A stretch of DNA of 54,148 nucleotides from Burkholderiaceae bacterium (lineage in GTDB: Bacteria > Pseudomonadota > Gammaproteobacteria > Burkholderiales > Burkholderiaceae_C). This document shows, piece by piece, positions 1 to 10,745 of the stretch; positions within the stretch are counted from its first letter, which is position 1; the number at the start of each line of letters is the position of its first letter. Position numbers and translations under genes: made by a program. The DNA is taken from the NCBI GenBank assembly GCA_024710165.1, contig JANJVG010000092.1:1-54148 (forward strand), given 5' to 3'. The notes under the pieces are model-generated. The model was not told where the DNA came from. It ran no database searches and saw nothing but the letters and a program-made list of their open reading frames with translations.

Positions 1-1512
1 AACAAGCTGATCGCGCTGTACGACGACAACGGCATCTCCATCGACGGCCAGGTCGCCCCCTGGTTCATCGACAACACCGCGCTGCGCTTCGTCGCCTGCG
101 GCTGGAACGTGATCGGCCCGGTCGATGGCCACGACCCCGAGAAGGTGGACGCTGCCATCGCCGAGGCGCGCAAGCAGACCGAGCGCCCCTCGCTCATCAT
201 CTGCAAGACACACATCGGCAAGGGCTCGCCCAACCGCGCCAACACCGCCAAGGCCCACGGCGAGCCGCTGGGCGCCGAGGAAATCGCGCTGACACGCGAG
301 GCCCTGGGCTGGAGCCACGCGCCCTTCACCGTGCCCGACGAGGTGTACGCCGACTGGAACGCCCGCGCCACGGGCTTTGCCGCCGAGCAGGCCTGGAACG
401 AGCGCTTTGCCGCCTACCAGGCCGCCTTCCCAGAACTGGCGGCTGAATTCACCCGTCGCATGAATGGCGACCTGCCCGCCTCGTTCGCCCAGGTGGCCGT
501 GGACACCGTGGTCCAGGCCCACACCAAGGGGGAGACCGTGGCCAGCCGCAAGGCCAGCCAGCTGGCGCTCGAAGCCTTCACCGCCGCGCTGCCCGAGCTG
601 CTGGGCGGCTCGGCCGACCTGACCGGCTCCAACCTCACCAACACCAAGAGCACGCCCAACCTGCGCTTCGACATGCAGGGCCAGGTCGTGAAGAACGAGG
701 CCGGCGTGGGCGGCCGCCACATCAACTACGGCGTGCGCGAGTTCGGCATGGCCGCCATCATGAACGGCGTGGCGCTGCACGGCGGCTACATCCCCTACGG
801 CGGCACCTTCCTGACCTTCAGCGATTACAGCCGCAACGCCATCCGCATGGCCGCGCTGATGAAGCAGCGCGTGATCCATGTCTTCACGCACGACTCCATC
901 GGCCTGGGCGAAGACGGCCCCACGCACCAGTCCATCGAGCACGTGGCCAGCCTGCGCCTGATCCCCAACCTCGACGTCTGGCGCCCTGCCGATACGGCCG
1001 AAACCGCCGTGGCCTGTAGCGTGGCCCTGAGCAACCGCGACAAGCCCACCGTGCTGGCCCTTTCGCGCCAGAACCTGCCCTACGCGCCCAAGCGCGACCT
1101 GGGCGACATCTCGCGTGGCGCCTATGTGCTGTCCGAGCCCAAGGACGTGGGCCTGAAGAAGAAGGCCCAGGTCGTGATCATCGCCACCGGCTCCGAGGTG
1201 CAGCTCGCCCTGAAGGCGCAGCGCCTGCTGGCAGCAAAGAAGATCGCTGTTCGCGTCGTCTCCATGCCGAGCACGACCACGTTTGACCAGGAAGACGTGA
1301 AGTACAAGAAGGCCGTTCTGCCCACGGGCATCCCGCGCATCGCCGTGGAAATGGGCGTGACCGACGGCTGGTGGAAGTACGGCTGCGCCGCCGTGGTCGG
1401 CATCGACACCTACGGCGAGTCGGCCCCGGCGCCGGTGCTGTTCCAGCATTTCGGCTTCACCGAAGAGAACGTGGCGGCCACCGTGCAGGCGGTGCTGGCA
1501 CGTAGGCGTTGA
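1..1512 (+). CDS. tkt: Transketolase, 3' part (5' end outside window)
   Basis: Thiamine-diphosphate enzyme of the non-oxidative pentose phosphate and Calvin pathways; it moves two-carbon ketol units between sugar phosphates in the cytoplasm. The reading frame is open from base 1, so about 180 N-terminal residues lie outside the window and 503 residues are visible. Family landmarks are clear: YDDNGISIDG, DGHD and CKTHIGKGSPN from the end of the diphosphate-binding domain, then GGSADLTGSN, REFGMAAIMNG and THDSIGLGEDGPTHQ from the pyrimidine-binding domain, and a normal C-terminal domain ending in LARRR. The next conserved metabolic gene is gapA, a pairing expected in this group, but an unrelated lower-GC gene sits between them. 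No defect is visible in the part seen. Confidence 0.97.
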   Translation, partial: NKLIALYDDNGISIDGQVAPWFIDNTALRFVACGWNVIGPVDGHDPEKVDAAIAEARKQTERPSLIICKTHIGKGSPNRANTAKAHGEPLGAEEIALTREALGWSHAPFTVPDEVYADWNARATGFAAEQAWNERFAAYQAAFPELAAEFTRRMNGDLPASFAQVAVDTVVQAHTKGETVASRKASQLALEAFTAALPELLGGSADLTGSNLTNTKSTPNLRFDMQGQVVKNEAGVGGRHINYGVREFGMAAIMNGVALHGGYIPYGGTFLTFSDYSRNAIRMAALMKQRVIHVFTHDSIGLGEDGPTHQSIEHVASLRLIPNLDVWRPADTAETAVACSVALSNRDKPTVLALSRQNLPYAPKRDLGDISRGAYVLSEPKDVGLKKKAQVVIIATGSEVQLALKAQRLLAAKKIAVRVVSMPSTTTFDQEDVKYKKAVLPTGIPRIAVEMGVTDGWWKYGCAAVVGIDTYGESAPAPVLFQHFGFTEENVAATVQAVLARRR

Positions 1513-1632
1513 GCGGTACCCGGTGTCGATCCGTGTGACGCATGACACAGAAGGCTGGCGCCGTTGTCTTGACGCTCTAGCACAGCGGGAGCAATCTGTC
1601 TGCTTTCATTGACCTTGCTTTAGGAGGCCTTC

Positions 1633-2346
1633 ATGCACTACAGATCTGGTATCCGTTTAATCGCCCGCTGGGTGCTGGCAGCGGCCAGCCTTGTGGTTTT
1701 TGGTGTACACGCTCAGGTGCTGATTTCTGATCCGCCCGAAACCCACACTTTTGGGAAAGCTGCAATTGGCTCAGATTACGCAGCGCAGTATTACTCACTG
1801 AACAATCAGGGCGATGCGTCTGTTGTCGTTGGCCAAGTTCGAATGGATGGTCAGCTCGCCACTTGTACCGGTCTTGACTGTCCCGTGGTGGCGCACGCAG
1901 ACTTCCGAGTGGTGTCCCACTCGGATGGATGCAGCGGTACAACGCTTGCACCGGGCCAGGGTTGCTCTACCCTCATCACTTTTTCACCCACCGCAGTTGG
2001 TGGGCGACTTTCGCAAGTGGTTTTTCCCATTGTGGGCAGCGCCGACGTGACTCGCATCATTCACGGAACGGGCACTAGCCAACCGCTGGAGTGTGTGCTG
2101 GATTGGGCCGAAAGACACCCTGAATACAGTGCCTTGCTGACCAACCCCACGCGCACCTTCCGAGCTGAACAGTTCCATGCGCGCTGCTATGGCAATGGTG
2201 TGTTGTGTCTGGGCGCAGACAATGCGCTGCCCACCTTCGATCAACCGAATGTTTATATCGCTTTGCTCCAGCCGCAGCCTGCACGTCTGCAAAGTGTCGG
2301 CTATTTGAGCGAATGGGCGAACCTGGCGCAATGCAGCGCCCCTTGA
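1633..2346 (+). CDS. Exported ASH/choice-of-anchor-D-like protein of unknown function
   Basis: 237 residues, starting at an ATG with an ideal ribosome-binding site (AGGAGG at 1622-1627, five bases before the start). The N-terminus is a signal peptide: arginines, then a hydrophobic stretch around residues 13-24 ending in VHAQ. Residues 30-150 resemble the Ig-like ASH or choice-of-anchor D fold, with FGKAAIG, LAPGQGCSTLITFSPTAVG and a closing GTGTS. The C-terminal 85 residues follow a pattern I associate with exported beta-proteobacterial proteins (CVLDWAE..., RCYGNGVLCLG, VGYLSEWANLAQC). It is probably periplasmic or surface exposed. Hand-counted rows are about 48-57% GC, clearly below tkt and gapA, so it looks acquired. 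No enzymatic motif was recognised. Confidence 0.8.
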   Translation: MHYRSGIRLIARWVLAAASLVVFGVHAQVLISDPPETHTFGKAAIGSDYAAQYYSLNNQGDASVVVGQVRMDGQLATCTGLDCPVVAHADFRVVSHSDGCSGTTLAPGQGCSTLITFSPTAVGGRLSQVVFPIVGSADVTRIIHGTGTSQPLECVLDWAERHPEYSALLTNPTRTFRAEQFHARCYGNGVLCLGADNALPTFDQPNVYIALLQPQPARLQSVGYLSEWANLAQCSAP

Positions 2347-2354
2347 TTTTGTAA

Positions 2355-3371
<1,017 letters not shown>

Positions 3372-3372
3372 G

Positions 3373-3388
3373 CCGCGCCTGAGCGCGG
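3373..3388 (+). terminator. Small GC hairpin just after gapA
   Basis: CCGCGC (3373-3378) pairs with GCGCGG (3383-3388) around a CTGA loop, directly after the gapA stop codon. There is no T-run. It may help stabilise the transcript end ahead of the main terminator at 3394. Confidence 0.4.
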
Positions 3389-3393
3389 TGCAT

Positions 3394-3431
3394 AAAAAGC
3401 CGGCGGCCCTTGCGGGTTGGCCGGCTTTTTG
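3394..3431 (+). terminator. Intrinsic terminator of gapA
   Basis: An 11-base perfect inverted repeat, AAAAAGCCGGC (3394-3404) and GCCGGCTTTTT (3420-3430), separated by 15 bases. The 3' arm ends in five Ts. The A-rich left arm makes it potentially bidirectional. It lies inside the longest open frame of recC, which argues that recC starts downstream of it. Confidence 0.85.
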
Positions 3432-3480
3432 CTATCCATGGCGTCTGGATGCGCCCGCGCGCCGGTGGACAATGGGCACC

Positions 3481-6400
3481 ATGGCAAACACGGCATCCTT
3501 GGGTCACACTCCACTACCGGCGGGTTGGCTGGCCCTGCATGGCAACCGACTCGAAGAGCTGGCTGAAGCTACCGCCGCGTGGCTGGCCAGGCACCCGCTG
3601 CAAGCACTGGAGCCCGAATCCGTGCTGGTACAAAGCAACGGCATGGCCGAGTGGTTCAAGATGGCACTGGCGCAGCACGGTGGCATCTGCGCCGCCACGC
3701 GCGTGGAATTGCCCTCGCGCTTTCTATGGCGCACCTACCGCCAGGTGCTTGGCCGCGCCCAGGTTCCGCCGCAGTCCCCGGTAGACAAAAGCCCCCTGAC
3801 CTGGCGCCTGGTGCGCTTGCTTCCGGGGTTGCTGGAACAACCCGGCTTTGAACCCGTAGCCGGTTTTCTGCACCCGGGCGACGCCGAGCGGCTGTCGCAG
3901 CTTTGCGCGCGCCTGGCCGACTTGTTCGACCAGTACCAGGTGTACCGGCCCGACTGGCTGGGCGATTGGGCACAGGGCCACGACCGGCTGGCTGCGCCGG
4001 GCCGTTCCGATCTGCCCCTGCCGCCCGACCAACGCTGGCAGCCCCTGTTGTGGCGCGCCGTGCTGGCGACGCTGGACGAGCGCGAGCGCTCTGCCATCCG
4101 GCCCGCCATCCACCAGCGCGCGCTCGAGGTACTGCATGCGGGCAACGCCCCGGCCAACCCGGTGGCGCGGCGCATCGTGCTGTTTGGCATGGCGCATGTG
4201 CCGCTGCCGGTGCTGCAACTGCTGGCAGCGCTCTCGGGGCGCAGCCAGGTGTTGCTGGCCATCCCCAACCCTTGCCGCTTCCACTGGGCCGACATCATGG
4301 ATGGCCGCGAACTGCTGCGCCAAGAGCGCCGCCGCCAGCCCCTGCGCTGCGGGACTGACCTGGCCGCGCTGCCGCTGGAGCAGATGCACCTGCACGCGCA
4401 CCCGCTGCTCGCCGCCTGGGGCCGGCAGGGGCGCGACTTTGTGCGCCAGCTCGATGCCTTCGACGATGCCCAGCAGGCCATGGCGCGCTTCGCCCTGCCG
4501 CGCGTGGACCTGTTCGCCGAGGATGAGCCGCCCGATGCGCCACTGCTGGCCCAGGTGCAGAACCGCATCCGCGACCTGGTGCCTCTGGCCGAGCACGACC
4601 GCCGTGCGGCCGATCCGCAGGACCGTTCCATCGTCTTCCACACGGCCCACAGCCTGCTGCGCGAGGTCGAGGTGCTGCACGACCAGTTGCTCCAGTGGCT
4701 GGCCCGCCCGCCCGGAGGCACGCCGCTGCAGCCGCGCGACATCGTGGTGATGGCGCCCGACATCGACGCCGTGGCACCCGCCATCCGCGCCGTGTTCGGA
4801 CAATTTGCGCGCAGCGACGCGCGCCACATTCCGTTCGACATTGCGGACCTGAGCGCGCGCGCCAGCCACCCGCTGGTGTCTGCGCTCGAATGGCTGCTGC
4901 GCCTGCCGCAGCAGCGCTGTACCTTGAGTGAGCTGCGTGACCTGCTCGACGTGCCCGCCATTGCCGCGCGCTTTGGCGTTGCGCCCGAGGCGCAGGCCCG
5001 GCTGGCACAGTGGATGGCTGGTTCCGGCATCCGCTGGGGCCTGAGCGCGGCGCAGCGCACCGACCTGGGCCTGGGTGCCTGTGGAGAGCAGAACACCGGT
5101 GCGTTCGGCCTGCGCCGCATGCTGCTGGGCTATGCCGGGGGCGAGGCAGCGTTTGCCGACATCGAGCCTTACACCGAAGTCGGCGGGCTCGACGCCAGCC
5201 TGGCCGGTGCGCTGGCGGGCTTGCTGGACCGACTTGAACACTGGTGGCGCACGTCTTCCACAGCGGCCACGCCCGAGGGCTGGGCAGCGCGTGCGCGCGC
5301 CCTGCTTGCCGACGTTGCGCAGCCCACCGACGATGCAGACCGTGAGGCGCTGCAGGCGCTCGATGCTGCGCTCACTGCCTGGCAAGAGGCCTGCGCGCAG
5401 GCGGGTTTTGAGGGCGAAGTGCCGCTGGCAGTCGCCCGCGAGGCCTGGATGGACACGCTGGAGGCACCAGCGCCGCGCCAGCGGTTTCGGGCGGGCGGCG
5501 TCACCTTTTGCACCCTCATGCCCATGCGCGCCATCCCGTTCGAGGTGGTTTGCCTGATCGGTATGAACGACGGCGAGTACCCGCGCCGCGCGCCGCGCAG
5601 CGACTTCGACCTCATGGCGCTGGCGGGCCAGGCGCGCCCCGGCGACCGTTCGCGCCAGAGCGACGACCGCCAGCTCATGCTCGAAGCCCTGCTCTCGGCG
5701 CGGCGGGTGCTTTATGTGAGCTGGACCGGCCGCAGCGTGCGCGACAACAGCGAGCAGCCTCCCTCGGTGCTGGTCTCGCAGCTGCGCGACTACCTGGCCG
5801 CGGGCTGGAGCGGCGATGTGCTGGCCCAGCGCACCACCGGGCACCCGCTGCAGCCTTTCAGCCGGCGCTATTTCGAGGGCGATCCGGCACTGTTCACCCA
5901 CGCGCGCGAATGGCGCGCCGCGCACGGCCCGGGCGATGCGCTGGCGCCGCAGGACGCAGCCCCGCCGCTGCCGCCCTTCACCCCCGACCCGCGCGTGCCG
6001 CTTACCGTGGCGCAGCTCGCCAGCTTTCTGCGCAACCCGGTCAAGGCGTTTCTGCGCGAGCGCCTGGGCGTGGTGTTCGACCCGGGCGAGGAGGAGGGCG
6101 CCGACGATGAAGCCTTCGCCCTCGCGGGGCTGGACGAATACGCCACCCTGCGCGAGCTGCTGGACGGCGTGCTGGCCGACCTGCAGGCGCAACCCGGCGC
6201 CGGGCTGGACGCCCTGCTGGACGGGCGCCTGCAGCGCCTGCGCCGCGCCGGTCGTCTGCCGCTGGGCGGGCTGGGCGAGCGCACGCAGGCGCGCCTGGCC
6301 GAGCAGGCGCGGCCGCTGCTGCAGGCCTGGAGCGATGTGCAGGCCTGGCATCCAGCCCCCAACGCACGGCTGCCGCTGCACTGCACAGAAAATGCTATTC

Positions 6401-7029
6401 AAACCATAGCTGTTAGCGCTTGTCTGGAAAGCGCTGGAGACCCATTTGATTCAAAAATTGTGCTGGACGACTGGCTTGACCACCTGCGCCAGGGCCCGGG
6501 CGACGAGCCGGTCTGGCTCGACTGGACACCCTCGCGCCTGCTGCGGGATGCGAAGAAAGGCGCGGTGCGCGCCGAAGCACTGCTGGTGCCCTGGGTGCGC
6601 AGCCTGGCCGCCGCCGCCAGCGGCGCGCGCGTGCACGGCCTGCTGGTGGGGCGCGACGCCACGCTGCACTTCGCGCCACTGCCCCTTGCCGAGGCCCAGG
6701 CCACACTCGGGCACCTGATGCAGGTCTGGCGCGAGGGCATGAGCGCCCCGCTGCCCCTGGCGCTGCGCACCGCGCTGGCATGGGTGGAGGGGCGCGATGC
6801 CGCCAGCACCTACGAGGCTGGCCACCACCAGGACGGTGAGGGGGCTGATCCCAGCCTGGCGCGCATCTACCCCGACTTCGAGGCGTTGTCCGCCGATGGC
6901 CGATTCGACACCCTGGCCCACAGCGTCTGCGGGCCACTGGCTGCGTGGGCGCAGGAGCAGGTCCGGGCACAGGCACACCCGGACGGCAGCGCTGGCACAC
7001 CAGCCTCGGCCACGGAGGCGTCGGCATGA
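3481..7029 (+). CDS. recC: Exodeoxyribonuclease V subunit RecC
   Basis: RecC (gamma) subunit of the RecBCD helicase-nuclease, which processes double-strand ends and recognises Chi. From the ATG at 3481 it is 1182 residues, slightly longer than the E. coli protein (1122). The N-terminal HGNRLEELAEA and VLVQSNGMAEWFK match the RecC-type inactive helicase domain. The frame extends back to 3388, but that start lies in the gapA terminator; ATGs at 3472 and 3481 are the realistic starts. Residues about 970-993 (6388-6460) are encoded by a copy of a dispersed intergenic repeat read in frame (ENAIQTIAVSACLESAGDP). The stop overlaps the recB start by 4 bases. Long antisense frames here are GC shadows. 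Confidence 0.95.
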   Translation: MANTASLGHTPLPAGWLALHGNRLEELAEATAAWLARHPLQALEPESVLVQSNGMAEWFKMALAQHGGICAATRVELPSRFLWRTYRQVLGRAQVPPQSPVDKSPLTWRLVRLLPGLLEQPGFEPVAGFLHPGDAERLSQLCARLADLFDQYQVYRPDWLGDWAQGHDRLAAPGRSDLPLPPDQRWQPLLWRAVLATLDERERSAIRPAIHQRALEVLHAGNAPANPVARRIVLFGMAHVPLPVLQLLAALSGRSQVLLAIPNPCRFHWADIMDGRELLRQERRRQPLRCGTDLAALPLEQMHLHAHPLLAAWGRQGRDFVRQLDAFDDAQQAMARFALPRVDLFAEDEPPDAPLLAQVQNRIRDLVPLAEHDRRAADPQDRSIVFHTAHSLLREVEVLHDQLLQWLARPPGGTPLQPRDIVVMAPDIDAVAPAIRAVFGQFARSDARHIPFDIADLSARASHPLVSALEWLLRLPQQRCTLSELRDLLDVPAIAARFGVAPEAQARLAQWMAGSGIRWGLSAAQRTDLGLGACGEQNTGAFGLRRMLLGYAGGEAAFADIEPYTEVGGLDASLAGALAGLLDRLEHWWRTSSTAATPEGWAARARALLADVAQPTDDADREALQALDAALTAWQEACAQAGFEGEVPLAVAREAWMDTLEAPAPRQRFRAGGVTFCTLMPMRAIPFEVVCLIGMNDGEYPRRAPRSDFDLMALAGQARPGDRSRQSDDRQLMLEALLSARRVLYVSWTGRSVRDNSEQPPSVLVSQLRDYLAAGWSGDVLAQRTTGHPLQPFSRRYFEGDPALFTHAREWRAAHGPGDALAPQDAAPPLPPFTPDPRVPLTVAQLASFLRNPVKAFLRERLGVVFDPGEEEGADDEAFALAGLDEYATLRELLDGVLADLQAQPGAGLDALLDGRLQRLRRAGRLPLGGLGERTQARLAEQARPLLQAWSDVQAWHPAPNARLPLHCTENAIQTIAVSACLESAGDPFDSKIVLDDWLDHLRQGPGDEPVWLDWTPSRLLRDAKKGAVRAEALLVPWVRSLAAAASGARVHGLLVGRDATLHFAPLPLAEAQATLGHLMQVWREGMSAPLPLALRTALAWVEGRDAASTYEAGHHQDGEGADPSLARIYPDFEALSADGRFDTLAHSVCGPLAAWAQEQVRAQAHPDGSAGTPASATEASA
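6388..6460 (+). repeat. Dispersed repeat copy A, inside recC
   Basis: Core ATAGCTGTTAGCGCTT at 6406-6421, preceded by AATGCTATTC and followed by a second stem arm: AGCGCTT (6415-6421) pairs with AAGCGCT (6429-6435). The AT-rich flanks (ATTTGATTCAAAAATTG) contrast sharply with GC-rich recC. The core is identical to copy G at 53962. It is translated without breaking the recC frame. Confidence 0.85.
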
Positions 7030-10000
7030 GCGCCACACTGGACGCCATCGGCTTTCCGCTCTGGGGCAGCCGCCTGATCGAGGCCAGCGCAGGCACCGGC
7101 AAGACCTGGACCATCGCCGCGCTCTACCTGCGTCTGGTGCTGGGCCACGGCGGCGAGCACGCCTTTGCACGCGCCCTGCGCCCCGACGAAATTCTGGTGA
7201 TGACCTTCACGCGCGCCGCCACGCGCGAGCTGTCAGACCGCATCCGCGCGCGCCTGATCGAAGCCGCCCGGTGCTTCCGGGGCGACATCCCCGTGCCGGA
7301 GTCGGACGCCTTTCTGGCGCAACTGCTCGCCAGCTACCCCGACGATGCGGCGCGCACCCAGGCCGCCTGGCGCCTGGCGCTGGCCGCCGACGGCATGGAC
7401 GACGCAGCCGTGCACACCATCGACGCCTGGTGTCAGCGCATGCTGCGCGAGCACGCGTTCGACAGCGGCAGCCTGTTCGATGAGGAGCTCAGCGCCGACG
7501 AACGCGCCGTGCAGACCGAGGCCGCGAAGGACTACTGGCGCCAGCAGTGCTACCTGCTGGAAGGCGCAGTGCTCGACGCCGTGCTGGCGGTGTGGGGCCA
7601 TGTGGACGCGCTGGTTGCCGACCTGCGCGGCCTGGTGACGCAGGACCTGCCTGGGGGCACGGGCGAGGGCACGCTGGCCGACTGCGTGCTGCGTGCGCAG
7701 CAGGCCCGGCGCGATGCCATGGCGGCGCTCAAGGCGGGCTGGGCCGCGCGTGCGCAGGACATGCGCCAGTGGCTGGACGACCAGACCGCGCCCAAGGTGT
7801 GCGACTGGAACCGCACCAAGCTCAAGCCCGCCAACTACGCCCATTGGCTGGGCCAGCTCGCGGCCTGGGCCGAGAGCCCCGGGGACGACCGGCTGGGCTG
7901 GACCCCAGCGGCCTGGAGCCGCCTGGACCCTGAGGGCCTGCGCGAGGCGCGCAAGGACGGCCTGCTGCCCGCCTCGTTGCCCGCGCATTTCGCAGCGCTG
8001 GCCGCGCTGCAGGCCGCGCAGAACGCCCTGCCCGACGCCACAACGGCGCTGCGCCTGCATGCAGCCAGCCGTGTGCAGCGGCGCATTGCCGAGCTCAAGC
8101 GCCAGACCGGCACCTTCGGCTTTGCCGACATGCTGCAGCGTCTGGACCAGGCACTTGCCGGGCCGAACGGCGAGCGCCTGCGTGAGCGCATGGTGGCGCA
8201 GACCCCGGTGGCGCTGATTGACGAGTTTCAGGACACCTCGCCACTGCAGTACCGCATCTTCGACCAGCTCTATCGCACGGCCGACAACGACCCGCGTACC
8301 GCCCTGCTGCTGATTGGCGACCCCAAGCAGTCGATCTACGGCTTTCGCGGTGCCGACATCCACAGCTACCTGGCTGCGCGCCGTGCCACCACCGGGCGCC
8401 ACTACGTGCTGGGCACCAACCACCGTTCCACCACGGCGCTGGTGGCGGCCGTGAACCACTGGTTCGAACGCGCCGAGGCGCGCGCAGGCGCGGGCGCCTT
8501 CCGGTTCCGCGCCGGGGCCGGGCCAGAAAACCCGCTGCCCTTCGTTCCGGTGCAGGCGCGCGGCCGGGCCGAGCAGTTCCAGACCGCTGCGGGCCTGGTA
8601 CCTGCGCTGGCCATCCACCACGACCTGACGCTGCGCAGTGCGGGCGAGCACCGCAAGCACTTCGCCGCACAGTGCGCCGAGCAGATGGTGGAGTGGCTCA
8701 ACGACGCCCAGGCCGGTTTCGTCGAAGCCGGCAAACCCCTGCAACGCCTGCGCCCGGCCGACATTGCCGTGCTGGTGCGCGACCGCAAGGAGGCCGAGGC
8801 CATCCGGCGCGAGCTGCACCGGCGTGGCGTGGCCTCGGTCTACCTGTCCGACAAGGACTCGGTGTTCGCCAGCGACGAGGCGCGCGATCTGCTCTACTGG
8901 CTGCACGCTGTGGCCGAGCCGCTCGATGTGCGCAAGGTGCGCGCCGGGCTGGCCACGCGCACCCTCGGGCTGTCGCTCGATGAACTCGCCTGGCTGGCCA
9001 CCAGCGACGAAGCCTTTGATTCGCGCGCCCTGCAACTGCGCCAGCTCCACGGCGTCTGGCAGACCCAGGGCGTGTTGACCCTGCTGCGGCAGACGCTGCA
9101 CCAGTTCGGCCTGCCCGCGCGCTGGCTGCAGGAGCCCGGTGGTGAGCGGCGCCTCACCAACTTCCTGCACCTGGCCGAGCTGCTGCAGCATGCCAGCGCG
9201 CAGCTCGAGGGCGAGCACGCGCTCATCCGCTGGCTGCAGACCCAGGTGCAGGAGGGCGGCGACCGTGGCGACGAGCAGATCGTGCGCCTGGAGAGCGATG
9301 CCGACCTCGTGAAGGTGGTCACCGTGCACAAGAGCAAGGGCCTGGAATACCCCGTGGTCTGCCTGCCGTTTGCCTGCAGCTTCCGCGAAGTCACGCGCAA
9401 CTCCACCGGCTTTGTGCACCTGGCCGACGCGCAGGGCCGCCGCACCCTGCACCTGCAGCTGGACGACGCGGTGCTGGCGCAGGCCGAGCTCGACCGCCAG
9501 CGTGAAGACCTGCGCCTGCTCTACGTGGCGCTGACCCGTGCGCGCCACGCGCTGTGGCTGGGTTTTGCAGCCCTCAAGGTGCGCAACAACCCGCAGTGCC
9601 GCACGCACGAGAGCGCTGCCGGTTACCTGCTGGGTGGCGCACAGGCCATCGAGGCCGGGGACTGGCTGGCGCACCTGCAGGCGTTTGCCCAGGGGCAGGG
9701 CCAGACCGTGCTGCAGGCTGTGCCCGACGCGGTGCCGCGCACACCGTTGGCCGCCCGCGAGGCCCCGGCGCCACTGCAGGCGCAGTCGGCGTATGCGGGC
9801 CGGTTTGAACGGCGCTGGGGCATTGGCAGCTTCTCGCAATTGGTGCGCCCGGCCGCAACAGGCACTGGGGCACAGGTGCCCACGCAGGTGCTGCGCCCGG
9901 CGGACGATGAACCCGGGTTGGCCGATGTGCCACCGGCGGTGGCCTCCGTGGTACCCCCGGCCATGCCGGATGGCACCCTGGGCCGCACCGCCGACCTGTT

Positions 10001-10745
10001 TGCCGAGCCTGCGTCCGTGCCTGCCTGGCACCGCTTCCCACGCGGCGCGCTGGCGGGCAATTTTCTGCACGAGCAACTTGAATGGCTGGCGGGCGAAGGC
10101 TTTGCCCTGCAGGACGACGCGGCGCTGACCGGGCGCCTGCGCCGCCGCTGCGAGCGCGCAGGCCATGGCGAGCGCGCCGAGGAAGTCGTGCACTGGCTCA
10201 CCGCCGTGGTGGGCACGCCGTTGGCCGGGGTGGGCGCGCCCCTGCGTGCGCTGGGCACCCTGCTGCCCGAGATGGAGTTCTGGCTGCCCACGCGCTGCCT
10301 GCGCGCCGCCGACGTGGATGCCCTGTGCCGTACCCACCTGCTGCCAGGGATGGATCGCCCCCCGCTGCCCGAGCGCGAGCTGCGCGGCATGCTCATGGGT
10401 TTTGCGGACCTGGTGTTCGAGCACGGCGGGCGCTACTGGGTGCTCGACTACAAATCCAACCACCTTGGTGAGCACGGCGGTGCCTACACCCGGGAGGCGC
10501 TCGACGCCGCCATGGCTGCGCACCGCTACGACGTGCAGGCCGCGCTCTACCTGCTGGCCCTGCACCGCCTGCTGCGCGCGCGGCTGGGGGACGCCTACCT
10601 GCCGCAGCAGCAGCTGGGCGGTGCGCTGGTCTTCTTTTTGCGCGGCATTGACGGCCCGTGCCAGGGCGTGCGCCATCTGGCACCGCCGCTGGCGCTGCTG
10701 GATGCGCTGGATGTTCTTTTCACCTGCGGGGAGGCTGGTGCATGA
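7026..10745 (+). CDS. recB: Exodeoxyribonuclease V subunit RecB
   Basis: RecB (beta) subunit: SF1A 3'-5' helicase plus the only nuclease domain of RecBCD. 1239 residues from the ATG at 7026, which overlaps the recC stop as ATGA; a longer upstream frame was rejected. Walker A is ASAGTGKT at residues 20-27, motif II is DEFQDT at 399-404, and TVHKSKGLEYPVVCLP and LYVALTRARHAL are the late helicase motifs. The C-terminal nuclease has GFADLVF (Asp about 1128) and VLDYKSN (Asp 1141, Lys 1143), so the catalytic residues are intact. It overlaps recD by 4 bases. Unlike E. coli there is no ptrA between recC and recB. Confidence 0.97.
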   Translation: MSATLDAIGFPLWGSRLIEASAGTGKTWTIAALYLRLVLGHGGEHAFARALRPDEILVMTFTRAATRELSDRIRARLIEAARCFRGDIPVPESDAFLAQLLASYPDDAARTQAAWRLALAADGMDDAAVHTIDAWCQRMLREHAFDSGSLFDEELSADERAVQTEAAKDYWRQQCYLLEGAVLDAVLAVWGHVDALVADLRGLVTQDLPGGTGEGTLADCVLRAQQARRDAMAALKAGWAARAQDMRQWLDDQTAPKVCDWNRTKLKPANYAHWLGQLAAWAESPGDDRLGWTPAAWSRLDPEGLREARKDGLLPASLPAHFAALAALQAAQNALPDATTALRLHAASRVQRRIAELKRQTGTFGFADMLQRLDQALAGPNGERLRERMVAQTPVALIDEFQDTSPLQYRIFDQLYRTADNDPRTALLLIGDPKQSIYGFRGADIHSYLAARRATTGRHYVLGTNHRSTTALVAAVNHWFERAEARAGAGAFRFRAGAGPENPLPFVPVQARGRAEQFQTAAGLVPALAIHHDLTLRSAGEHRKHFAAQCAEQMVEWLNDAQAGFVEAGKPLQRLRPADIAVLVRDRKEAEAIRRELHRRGVASVYLSDKDSVFASDEARDLLYWLHAVAEPLDVRKVRAGLATRTLGLSLDELAWLATSDEAFDSRALQLRQLHGVWQTQGVLTLLRQTLHQFGLPARWLQEPGGERRLTNFLHLAELLQHASAQLEGEHALIRWLQTQVQEGGDRGDEQIVRLESDADLVKVVTVHKSKGLEYPVVCLPFACSFREVTRNSTGFVHLADAQGRRTLHLQLDDAVLAQAELDRQREDLRLLYVALTRARHALWLGFAALKVRNNPQCRTHESAAGYLLGGAQAIEAGDWLAHLQAFAQGQGQTVLQAVPDAVPRTPLAAREAPAPLQAQSAYAGRFERRWGIGSFSQLVRPAATGTGAQVPTQVLRPADDEPGLADVPPAVASVVPPAMPDGTLGRTADLFAEPASVPAWHRFPRGALAGNFLHEQLEWLAGEGFALQDDAALTGRLRRRCERAGHGERAEEVVHWLTAVVGTPLAGVGAPLRALGTLLPEMEFWLPTRCLRAADVDALCRTHLLPGMDRPPLPERELRGMLMGFADLVFEHGGRYWVLDYKSNHLGEHGGAYTREALDAAMAAHRYDVQAALYLLALHRLLRARLGDAYLPQQQLGGALVFFLRGIDGPCQGVRHLAPPLALLDALDVLFTCGEAGA

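Noticed and set aside
1513-1632. TTGACG near 1569 as a promoter for the exported-protein gene
   Set aside because: No acceptable -10 element lies at a normal spacing.
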